Part shown: in pieces, positions 10,389 to 19,366 of the stretch
Numbering within the stretch: the first letter of the stretch is position 1
How the letters are laid out: every line of letters begins with the position of its first letter
DNA from: Onchidella celtica
Taxonomy: Eukaryota; Mollusca; Gastropoda; Systellommatophora; Onchidiidae
Length of the DNA: 64,000 nucleotides
Direction: 5' to 3'
Assembly: GCA_963931925.1 (NCBI GenBank)
Contig: OZ007571.1
Span: forward strand, 36,267,623-36,331,622
The notes under the pieces: generated by a model
Seen by the model: the letters and a program-made list of their open reading frames with translations, nothing else
What the model was told of the DNA's origin: nothing
The model's database searches: none
Program-made: the position numbers and the translations under genes

Positions 10389-10478
10389 ATTAAATATAGA
10401 TGATCCATTGAAAAAAATCAAAAATCTTATAGTTTAATTTTTTTCCTTTAAAAATATTTTATTTTTATTATAATAAAA

Positions 10479-11270
10479 ATGTCTTTTTTAAACATTGCAG
10501 ATCTTTCAAAACGTGAAGCTCTTGTTAATGAATTTTTAAAAACCAAAAGAAATATTCAATTAAGTAACTTAAGCGAAAGAGTAGGAGATATTGAAATGAA
10601 AAGAGAGCTTTCCAAAGTATTTACTCCTATTACAGAAAGTACACAAAAGGCAGCAGAAGAAACTAAGAAAGCGATTCAGAAAATATCACTTGCTATAGAA
10701 CAAAGTCAACCCTTGAGAGCAATTGAACCTGTATTACAATCAGAGCTGCGACCTAATCAATTAGAAGAATCTCCACAAGCAATTGCTGCTTCTCCAATTG
10801 ACCTTGGTCCGATAGCAACCGAATATTTAACAAAATATTTGGGTAAAGATAGTGGGGATACTACTTTTGGAATTTATACAAAAGATAACAAACTTTATAT
10901 TGGTAGTAAAAAAATAAAAATTGATAACGATGATATTATTATTGGAGAAAAGAAATATAAAGGAACACCTGGTTTGTGGGAACTAATAACCAGCAAAGAG
11001 CCTGAAATTTTTTTAGATGAGGATATGACTAAATATAAAGATATTTTATTTGATACTAATACTATACATCAAAATAACGATCCTTATAACCCAAAACCTA
11101 AATCTAGTGGAGGAAAGAAATACAAGAAGATCATAAAACCAATTTGGAAAGAGATACAAAGTGATAAACCAGGAAGCTTCGAAGCAGCTCATAGTGTAAC
11201 TTTCGGAAAAAGGGTTTCTTCCGCGGGATCCAGATGCCTTAATACAAAGACTAACATTATTGATGGCTAG
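10479..11270 (+). CDS. DUF8207-like Polinton protein
   Basis: 263 codons, start preceded by TAATAAAA. The N-terminal third is a charged, probably coiled-coil region (REALVNEFLKTKRNIQ .. QKAAEETKKAIQKIS). Residues about 126-215 carry the conserved core of the uncharacterised family I know as DUF8207: DTTFGIYTKDNKLYIG, KYKGTPGLWELI, then a NNDPYNPKPKSSGGKKYKK motif. Such proteins are common in genomes rich in Polintons. Biochemical role unknown; a structural or assembly function is a guess from the neighbours. Confidence 0.75.
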   Translation: MSFLNIADLSKREALVNEFLKTKRNIQLSNLSERVGDIEMKRELSKVFTPITESTQKAAEETKKAIQKISLAIEQSQPLRAIEPVLQSELRPNQLEESPQAIAASPIDLGPIATEYLTKYLGKDSGDTTFGIYTKDNKLYIGSKKIKIDNDDIIIGEKKYKGTPGLWELITSKEPEIFLDEDMTKYKDILFDTNTIHQNNDPYNPKPKSSGGKKYKKIIKPIWKEIQSDKPGSFEAAHSVTFGKRVSSAGSRCLNTKTNIIDG

Positions 11271-11392
11271 TAAAGAAGCGGGAAATACTGGGGTTTTAAA
11301 TGAACTGGCAAGTATTATAGATGAATTATATAGACAGAAAATTATTAACACTAATGAATATAAAAAATCACAGTTAAAAATTGATATATAAA

Positions 11393-11584
11393 ATGTTGGT
11401 GATAAATAAAGGATACAAAAGAAAATATGTTTATGGAGGATATAGTAATAAATATTCCGGATCAGGTCTTTTTGATTCTTTAATTTCAGCTGTTACTAGT
11501 AAAGTTATGCAAGATACTGCAAAAGAAGTTGTATCAAATGTTGCAAAGAAAACAGCAACTGATTTAGGACAAAAAAGCTATTAA
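11393..11584 (+). CDS. Small Gly-rich Polinton protein
   Basis: About 63 codons from the ATG after ATATAAA. It has a basic Tyr/Gly-rich N-terminus (KRKYVYGGYSNKYSGSG) followed by an amphipathic Ala/Val helix (FDSLISAVTSKVMQDTAKEV). This resembles the small core- or membrane-associated proteins encoded near the capsid genes of Polintons. Weak evidence; family not assigned. Confidence 0.45.
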   Translation: MLVINKGYKRKYVYGGYSNKYSGSGLFDSLISAVTSKVMQDTAKEVVSNVAKKTATDLGQKSY

Positions 11585-11601
11585 TAAATTTATAGTTGAT
11601 A

Positions 11602-11724
11602 ATGTTTTTTAAACCAAAAAAAGTAAACGGTTCAAATATATCTCCAGAAACGAACACAGTTCTATCTTCGGAATCAAAACAATTATTAAATAATTTTTTA
11701 GGAAATGGAATTAAACGTATTTAA
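11602..11724 (+). CDS. Very short Polinton ORF
   Basis: 40 codons beginning MFFKPKKVNGS and ending LLNNFLGNGIKRI, just inside the right TIR. The start and position fit the neighbouring Polinton genes, and codon use is equally AT-rich. Too short to assign; it may be a remnant of a larger gene. Confidence 0.35.
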   Translation: MFFKPKKVNGSNISPETNTVLSSESKQLLNNFLGNGIKRI

Positions 11725-11779
11725 AACTTTTCATCTTAGTGGTGCAACATACCGTACTATTTTCTGCAGGGATTCTCAT

Positions 11780-11983
11780 ATATTTTTAGCCGGGGTGTGA
11801 TGAAGTTTTGAATTTGTTGTAAAAGCTGTTTTTTTTTGGATGTTTGTGTGTAATTTTTGGTGAATTTTTGTATTTTTAAAGGATGGCCTAAAAGCTTGAA
11901 TATTCATGTGTTTATGTGATAAAAAAGGTGAATTTTATATATATTTAAAGGATGGCTTAATCAGTTATATTTATGTAACTACT
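11780..11983 (-). repeat. Polinton right terminal inverted repeat
   Basis: Reverse complement of 970-1170, ending ..GTAACTACT at 11983. The target duplication ACTAGC follows at 11984-11989. The inner edge is fuzzy: homology weakens between about 11740 and 11800. Confidence 0.92.
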
Positions 11984-12554
11984 ACTAGCCACGCCAAGAA
12001 AACTTTGATAAGAGTATGGTGTTATACAGATGAGATGAGTGCCATTCATTCATACCAAGAAAACTGTGTATAAATTTTAGAGTGTGCTTCAAGATCGGAA
12101 GGAAATATTTCATTATAGATCTCGGAGTGTCAGTCATGCCAAGAAAACTTTGTCGAAAGGCTAGATCTAGGCCTCTTACACCTCGAGGGTCGAACTAGAG
12201 CTAATGCTCAAAGTAGTCAAAAACGAAAAATGTAATAATAATATAAAAATAAAAAAAAAACACGTGATTTTGAACAAGATCTACTGCCGCTCACACATCT
12301 CGGATTTGCGTGAAAAGGTTATTTATTAGATTTGGAGTCTTGAAAATGTGGGGGAGTATTTTTTTGAGTTTGAGTTTGGTTTATGCCGCTAATTGATTCC
12401 CTCCGATCCTTCATTTTTTACGAACACAATCATGAGCCCATGAAAAATTCTAGGTGCGCACTACTACGCACTGTGTACTACTGTAATATTATCCTATCTA
12501 TCTATTGATCGCCTATTTTATGTGGATGACCCAAAGTGTCTCGGCATCAATGTC
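11984..12554 (+). repeat. R1 repeat, copy A (Polinton host copy)
   Basis: Starts ACTAGCCACGCCAAGAAAAC and runs to ..GGCATCAATGTC. It matches copy B (14549-14805 plus 15917-16332) and copy C (16601-16638 plus 27427-28001) in the same order. Inside, the word CCAAGAAAACT recurs three times (about 11993, 12055 and 12139). The 5' few bases lie on the other side of the Polinton as part of the target duplication. No coding capacity is seen; probably a non-autonomous element. Confidence 0.8.
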
Positions 12555-14548
12555 ACACGGCATGGAACTATTAGAGTCTCGTGGCGGCCATTTTGAGTTG
12601 GGGGTGGCGATTTCGAAAGTCAGAGGTTTTTTTTTTCTGTATGCAAGATGGTTCAGAATTCCATAAATCATTTCTGTCCTTCTGTCCTTCCCATCTAAGG
12701 CTGAGCAAACCCAGTTTACGATAACAACGTCTTTCAATCTCTCCCACTCACGCCATCTGTGATTTGTACATCCATTTGTCTTAATTATAATTACACACTT
12801 GTGAAGAAACACAGGAAAGACTCGGGGTGGGTGGGGGGGGGGGGGAAGAGAGAGGAAAGGCAGAAGAGAATCAAAGACCTGGGTCTTTTATGAAAAAGTG
12901 CCGAAGCGGCCCCGAGTTGACTGCACAGTGATGGCTCAGTTTCAAGGAGATAGGATGCTAAATGCTCTGGGCAAATAATGTCTAGATTTACGTGTCATCG
13001 TTCTGCATCATGTTCCTCCCACCCCCATCACCCTTGTGTTTTGGATTGTCTCAGTTAAAACAGACAGCCATGATGGGACTGGGTGGCAAGATTATCTCCA
13101 TAGGCCTAATTCCTCTTTGATATGAATAAAACGTACGTTCAAACAACTTGATCATTTAGTGCATTGGATTGACAATAGGGAAGGGCTAAAGATCAAAACC
13201 TATTGTAATATATTTATCAATATGAGTATATCGTGGGGTATTGCCATATTGTTGTTTGCGACACTGTGCTGATTTTTTTAGCCTTTGTCATTAAAGTGGT
13301 TCTCTCACTCCTCATTTCATTATGAGTGTCATTCCAATCTTTAAGTTACGATTTTGAAAGGTCTGGACAAACCCCAGATGTTACACAACTCTTCGAATTT
13401 TCAATCCTCATTTTCCTGAAAAGGCAAAGATGCACATAATACAACAATATGGAAAATGCCAGTCGATATTATTTATCAAGCAATAACAATTTTTTTATTG
13501 TGACTTATTTTTCTGCTTTTTTTTTTTTTTGCTTTCCGTGGAAGGAATCTGAGAGATTGGCTAAATGGATTGCCAGAATAAGTAGACAAACTGAGAATGG
13601 GAAGCCTAAATTGGTATCCAACCAAGAATGACTAAGTGTGTAGTGCTCACTTCCTAAGCTCTGACAATTACGCAGGGCTCGATAAACAGACACTAAGACC
13701 AAAGGCAATTCCATCTGTTTTCGAAAATTATCCTCCCCTCAAGCAGAAACTGCCAACTCCAAGAAGACCATCTCCCAAAAAGAGGAAAAATCCTGAGAGC
13801 TGAACACCCCACCCCCCCGCCCCCCGGCCAAGGCATGTATGTATGATCTAGATCACCCATATGCCCACCACTCAATCGAAGATCATCTTGAGAGGACAAA
13901 GGCAGAGATTAATTTATGCAAATAAAAGAAAGCTGTGCAAAGGCCGCGCTGAATTAAGAAATAGCAAGAAAAGCTGGTGCAGAGAGAGAAGAAAATTGAC
14001 AGTTTTCATGTCTATTCTCTTCTTTCTTTCTTTCTTTATATGATCCAGTTATACCTCTAAAATATATATATTTTTTGTTTCTGTATGAAGGTGAACATTT
14101 TTCCTTGTTATATACTACTAACATGCCCTTCTCATGATTTTCTTTTCAAAGCTATGCATGTTGTAATTTTCATGACTCTTACTAGTTTTACCAGTTATGA
14201 ACTTGTTATTTTGAAGAACGTTGTTTGGGGGACGTAGTCTGATTACAAAACCAAACAGAAAATATTGCGGTGTTCACTGTTCAGCTTTAGCTTTCTATGT
14301 AAAAAAGAAACTGTCTCCTCAACAACAGCCTGTGTTGCATCGTATTGTAGTATATCTATTATGACTTTGATATAATTATAGGCGGGGATGGGATTACTAT
14401 TCCTTGAGACGTCGAACAGCCAGCGCCTGCCCGCTAGCGAATCCTTCCCAAGTCAACATGGCGCGCATGTAGGCCAATTGGGGCCACTGCCACGCGTTGC
14501 ACTTGTGCATGCGTGCGGACTCTAGTTTATTATAGTATCTCTATGCGA
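12555..14548. other. Non-coding interval
   Basis: About 2 kb without a supported gene. It holds a G-run near 12832-12844, a T-run near 13516-13531, a C-rich stretch near 13806-13825 and a short CpG-rich block at about 14395-14520. Short open frames here (such as 13449-13631) show no family features. Confidence 0.6.
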
Positions 14549-14805
14549 ACTAGCCACGCCAAGAAAACTTTGATAAGAGTATGGTGTTTTACAGATGAGA
14601 TGAGTGCCATTCATTCATACCAAGAAAACTGTGTATAAATTTTAGAGTGTACTTCAAGATCGGAAGGAAATATTTCATTATAGATCTCGGAGTGTCAGTC
14701 ATGCCAGGAAAACTTTGTCGAAAGGCTAGATCTAGGCCTCTTACACCTCGAGGGTCGAACTAGAGCTAATGCTCAAAGTAGTCAAAAACGGAAAATGTAA
14801 TAATC
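14549..14805 (+). repeat. R1 repeat, copy B, 5' part
   Basis: ACTAGCCACGCCAAGAAAAC onward, nearly identical to 11984-12236. Because the ACTAGC is single and uninterrupted, this copy shows the empty Polinton target. It is interrupted at about 14806 by an unrelated block and resumes at about 15917. Confidence 0.8.
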
Positions 14806-15228
14806 TATTATAAAAAAAAAACTCGCTTTTTTTGTAAAAGCCGTAGCTCGGCTATCTGTGCACCAATCGAGCTCAAATTTTGCATACAAATTTCTTTTGG
14901 TCTGAAGTTGATTCCTTGCTACACTCATTGCTGAACACTCTCCGTAAGTATTTTTTTGAACTACGCAAATTTGCATTTGTTCCAAATAAATACCATCCGG
15001 GCGTGAATTTTTATGTGGCATGACGTCACTGAATTTGCGCTCCACCGTGCGATCTCAACGTCCATTTCCCCAAATTTGAAACCGTGCTTCCGAGTCCATC
15101 CATAACATTCGTGGTTCTTGCTGCAGTGACAGTGTGGCAAAAACATGCCGAGTCCATCCATAACATTCGTGATGATCCATTTGTTCAGGTACGTTGATGA
15201 AGATTTTCAATTTTTATAAAATCGAGTA

Positions 15229-15352
15229 CCTAGTCTTCTCGGATAAGGACGAAAAAATTCGGAGGGCCCGTGTGCACGTTGCGCACGTTAAAGATACCTT
15301 GGCAGTTGGAAATCGTAAAGAGCAGGCCGAAAGGCCGCTGCCCGGGCAAAAT
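15229..15352 (+). mobile_element. SINE fragment without tRNA head
   Basis: Matches the middle of the SINE at 46191-46549: CTAGTCTTCT, AAGGACGAAAAA, TGCACGTTGCGCACGTTAAA, GATACCTTGG, then AGAGCAGGCC and a GGCCGCTGCCCGGGCAAA block. The tRNA-derived 5' part is missing. Confidence 0.8.
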
Positions 15353-15672
15353 TGAAAATTGAAATTAATAGATTAAAAGTTATCCATATCACCCCCCTCC
15401 CCCCTCCCCCCCGCCAGAATTTATTATTCATTATTAAATATATATTGTTATTAATAAATATTCAAATATTATTTGAGTTGTGTGTTGTGTGAACTGATGT
15501 GAGTTGTGAACTGCTGTGAGTTGTGAACTGTTGTGAGTTGTGAACTGCGCCTAACAGGCTGCGTTACAATTTGCTCTGAGAGAAAGAGAGAGAGGGTGAG
15601 CGAGACAGGGAGAGAGAAAGAAGCAGTGCAGTGTGTTGAGCGCTTCGCCGGCAGCTCCATTCTGCTCTGTGG

Positions 15673-15765
15673 TTGACATGTTGTTTCTGTAAAGCGCATA
15701 GAGCATTTTAAATGGATATGCGCTATATAAATGCTATACATTATTATTATTATTATTATTATTAA
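15673..15765 (+). mobile_element. LINE/SINE 3' tail with (ATT)n
   Basis: TTGACATGTTGTTTCTGTAA AGCGCATAGAGCA is followed by GCGCTATATAAATG and ATT repeats. The first 33 bases differ at only two positions from the 3' end of the LINE fragment at 38073-38106. This looks like the tail recognised by a CR1/L2-type reverse transcriptase. Confidence 0.7.
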
Positions 15766-15916
15766 TAGATCTAGATCTAAATCTATATCTACTAACACTG
15801 TAACAGATATCTAGGCTAGCTCTAGATCTAGATCTTGAAGTCCACGTTTCATCATGTCTTTACATGATAGCTATCCCCCCCCCCCCCCCCCCGCGAATTT
15901 CGCGGGTTTAATACTA

Positions 15917-16332
15917 GTAATATAAAAAAAAAAACACGTGATTTTGAACAAGATCTACTGCCGCTCACACATCTCGGATTTCCGTGAAATTTTACATGTG
16001 CCTGCAGTTCGACCCGCAAAAGGTTATTTATTAGATTTGGAGTCTTGAAAATGTGGGGGAGTATTTTTTTGAGTTTGAGTTTGGTTTATGCCGCTAATTG
16101 ACTCCCTCCGATCCTTCATTTTTTACGAACACAATCATGAGCCCATGAAAAATTCTAGGTGCGCACTACTACGCACTGTGTACTACTGTGATACTATCCT
16201 ATCTATCTATTGATCGCCTATTTTATGTGGATGACCCAAAGTGTCTCGGCATCAATGTCTTTGTGCTGATTCCTTTCGGTCTGGAGAAGTGAGCTTTGCT
16301 TTTTCCCATTCAAAGAATGGGGCAGTTACTAG
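15917..16332 (+). repeat. R1 repeat, copy B, 3' part
   Basis: Continues from AAAACACGTGATTTTGAAC to the family's 3' end ..GAATGGGGCAGTTACTAG. It includes a segment (TTTTACATGTGCCTGCAGTT) that is deleted in copy A but kept in copy C. It also retains the 3' end that copy A has lost. Confidence 0.8.
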
Positions 16333-16333
16333 A

Positions 16334-16600
16334 CATATAATAATGGAGCTTGGGTCCAACTTTGTTCCCGCAAAGGCTTTTATACTACGCAACGTAGAGA
16401 AATGAAACTTGGCACATGTATGTAAAATTTATTAAGCCTGTACGTGTCGAGCTCATTTTTTCCGAAACTCTTTACTTTTCCCAGAAATTCAGTTATAATT
16501 ATCAGTTATCAATTCATGATTGCGAATACGACGTGATAATGTACTTCCGTCAATTTCGTCATTTCCGCCTCTTACCGGAAATGTAAACTAGAGTTCACGA
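16334..16600 (+). repeat. Repeat unit L, copy 2
   Basis: Collinear with 696-963. It starts immediately after the 3' end of R1 copy B and is followed by the 5' end of R1 copy C, so the local order is R1-L-R1. Confidence 0.8.
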
Positions 16601-16638
16601 TCCAGCCACGCCAAGAAAACTTTGATACCGAGTATATT
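16601..16638 (+). repeat. R1 repeat, copy C, 5' part (LTR element host copy)
   Basis: CCAGCCACGCCAAGAAAACT then GATACCGAGTATATT. The last five bases, ATATT (16634-16638), are duplicated at 27422-27426 beyond the LTR retrotransposon. The repeat resumes there with GTTATACAGATGAGATGAG. Confidence 0.85.
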
Positions 16639-19351
16639 TGTCAAGGTTAATACTATAATTGTTGTGCTGGGTCACGACTTGAAAAGACTTGTTTTTTTTC
16701 ACGGTCTCGTTGATTATAACCAGCGTAAATTGTCCTTGAACTGTTCTCGTGAACAGTTTGTTTTTGTAACACTTTTTCTTAGAGATGGAAAGAAAGTGGG
16801 GCAAGATAGAATAAATGGATAAGTTAGGAGTGACAGTGCAATTCTCGACCCCGTGATTTTGATGAACTCTTACAAGGGAAGAGAAGGGGTGAATAAGGAT
16901 AGATAGTTTAAGACGCTTAGTCGCGTTCAGAAATTCGTACATAAAACGTAGAAAGCATGAGGGTTAGAGATTTTAGTAATGGTTTTGACATTTTAATTTG
17001 ACCTTGTCTGTTTCTAGTACAAGGCCGTGACCAACTTCCATGCAGAATCTATTAATACTGCGAGCTGAGCTCGAATGGATGCACCAATCAAATCTAGGCA
17101 TTTGGACGGTAATTTGCAGCTGGCCGCACAGTATAAAAGCGTAGCCATTCCTATGTTCATCACTCCATACAGAAAATTCCATCTGTGCAGGCGTCGGCGT
17201 GATTCTGCCAGAAGAATCAGAAGACTGTTGTTTTTTATGTCTATGTCCATTATAGGCATTGAGATGAAGCCATGTGCTCGATTATGATTTACCCACTGCT
17301 GTTATCTGCTGCTCCCTGATTCCTTATCAGGGACCAAGTGTAAGTGTTTGTCTGTTGATTCAACAATGAACGAGGAGCGGACCATAATTTATCCAGTAGG
17401 ACAGGATTGCCGCATATGCTAGGAGTGTTACGAGTTGGGTTATATGGAATTATTGGTGTTACGACTGCATTTAAAATATCGAGAGGTTTTTAGGAATTAT
17501 TCTTCCATACCATGCCACATATACTAATAACAATTCGAATAAGTTTTATCAAGGACCTGCAGGGCCACAAATTTATTTACTTTAAAATCCCTAACAAATT
17601 TCGTCTAGCTCTTACATACTGAAAAGACAACATCAGCAGCATCAAATGAAAATTCAATAATATATCACTAGAAGTCTCCTCTAGATTCCTAAAAGATTAT
17701 ATCATTCTGACTCATTCACAATTTAATTATTACTTATCTATCTTTCAGATATAGTCTGCCTACTATCTAACAAATAATATCCTAATGTCTCAGACGACAA
17801 TGTTAACTCAGTTATATGTGCCTACCGCTTATAAAGGATCAAACTCGTCAATACAACTGACGTAGTTAAGTTAGATCTAGATCTACTCTAGGATGGGCTG
17901 GCAATCCCCAGCCTCATCCAGACACATCAATTTCAATTTACAAATGTGTATACCAGACACTCATGCTAGATCTAATTGCAAGTTAAAATACATTGTAGTC
18001 TTGCATTCTTCGGTAGCACTTCTACTGGAAAATTTAAGGTCAGCTTCACGTTCATCGTTGAATCAATAGACAAACACTTACACTTGGTCCCTGATACGAG
18101 ATCAGGGAGCCGGAGATAATAGCAGTGGATAATTCGTGGAAAGCGTATGGACTCCTTCCAATGTCTATCATAGGCATAGACATGACTATAACAATCTTCT
18201 GATTCTCTCTGGCTGAATCACGCCGACTGCCTTCACAGATGGATATTTCTGCATGGAGTAGTGAAACATAGGAATGGCTCCGCTTATATACTGCGCGGCC
18301 ATCTGTAAATCCCCAGCCAACTGCCCAAATTTGATTGGTGCATCCATTTCGAGCTCAGCTCGTAGTATTAATAGATTCTGCATGGAAATCGGTCACGGCC
18401 TTACACTAGTAACAGCCAAGGTCAAATTAACATATCAAAACCCTTACTAAAGTCTCCAACCCTCTACGTTTTATGTACGAATTTACTATTTCCCTTTTAC
18501 TCACCCCTTCTCTTCCCTGTTAGAGTTCATCAAAACCACGGGGTCGAGAACTGCACCGTCACTGCTAATTTATCCATTTATTCTATCTTGCCCCACTTTC
18601 TTTCCATCTCTAAGAAAAAGCGTTACAAAAACAAACTGTCCACGAGAATAGTTCAAGGACATTTGCACTGGCTAAAATCAACGAGACCATGAAATAAACA
18701 CGCCGTGACCCAGCACGACACCTCTAGTCCTAACCCTGACACTACCCAAGAATGCAAGACAAAGATGTATATTAACTTGCAACTAGATCTAGTATGAATG
18801 TTTGGCATACACATCTGTGAATTGGAATTGATTTGTCTGGATGAGGCTGGGGATTGCCAGCCCATCCTAGAGTAGATCTAACTTAACTACGTCAGTTTAT
18901 ATTGACGAGCTTGATCCATTATAAGCGGTAGGCACAAATAGCTGAGATGACATTGTCGCCAGAGACATGAGTATATTGCTTGATAGATAGTAGGCAGACT
19001 ATATCTGAGAGATAGATAATTAATACTTAAATTGTGAGTGAGTCAGAATGATCTTAATCTTATAGGAATCTAGAGGAGACTTCTAGTGACATATTATTGA
19101 ATTTTCATTTGATGCTGCTGATGTTGTCTTTTTAGTATGTAAGAGATATAGACAAAATTGTTAGGATATTTAAGGTAATTAAATTTGTGGCCCTGCAGGT
19201 CTGTTCATAAAACTTATTCAGATTGTTATTAGTGTGTGGCATGGTACGGAAGAGTAATTCATAAATACCTCTCGATTTTAAATGCAGTCATAAAGCCAAT
19301 AATTCATAACACCCACTCTGTAACACTACCACCCAGACCAGACCTGTAACA
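16639..19351 (+). repeat. 5' LTR, interrupted by a reverse solo LTR
   Basis: The LTR proper is 16639-17425 plus 18742-19351, together 1397 bp, matching the 1399-bp 3' LTR. In reading the two side by side I found a single substitution (near 16994-17020) apart from the few bases at the nested junction. A TATAAAAG box at 17132 and an upstream CCAATCAAAT are plausible promoter elements. Confidence 0.92.
17426..18741 (-). mobile_element. Nested solo LTR, reverse orientation
   Basis: 1316 bp that, read on the minus strand, follows the same LTR from a TGTCAGGGTTAG start to a GTAACA end. It is clearly more diverged (many substitutions and small gaps) than the outer LTR pair. It belongs to a related subfamily. 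No clear target duplication is visible at its ends. Confidence 0.85.
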
Positions 19352-19352
19352 C

Positions 19353-19366
19353 TGGAGAGGGACCCC
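19353..19366 (+). promoter_or_regulatory. Candidate primer-binding site
   Basis: TGGAGAGGGACCCC begins two bases after the 5' LTR. TGG complements the CCA end of tRNA, as expected for minus-strand priming. I could not assign the tRNA. Confidence 0.6.

Larger units (their letters stand above)
970..11983. mobile_element. Polinton (Maverick), partial and broken, with a LINE inside
   Basis: Inverted terminal repeats of about 200 bp (970-1170 and about 11780-11983) begin AGTAGTTAC and are flanked by a perfect 6-bp duplication, ACTAGC (964-969 and 11984-11989). Six-base duplications are the Polinton hallmark. Recognised parts are a protein-primed DNA polymerase B remnant and a zinc protein (minus strand), then a zinc-ribbon/PLA2 protein, a DDE integrase, a minor-capsid-like protein, a membrane protein, a DUF8207-like protein and two small proteins (plus strand). 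Without the LINE it is only about 7 kb, against 15-20 kb for full Polintons. I do not recognise a major capsid, penton, packaging ATPase or protease. It is a broken copy with several breaks. The closely matching TIRs and intact duplication suggest a fairly recent insertion. Confidence 0.93.
14806..15916. mobile_element. Composite insertion in R1 copy B
   Basis: About 1.1 kb absent from copies A and C. It contains a headless SINE fragment (15229-15352), short TGTGAGTTGTGAACTG repeats (15475-15548), a LINE-type 3' tail with (ATT)n (15673-15765), AGATCTAGATCT words and a C-run (15877-15892). How many separate insertions it represents is not clear. Confidence 0.6.

Noticed and set aside
17426-18741. 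Inverted block as simple inversion of part of the LTR
   Set aside because: It contains the complete LTR in reverse with its own diverged sequence while both parts of the outer LTR remain present, so it is an added copy.
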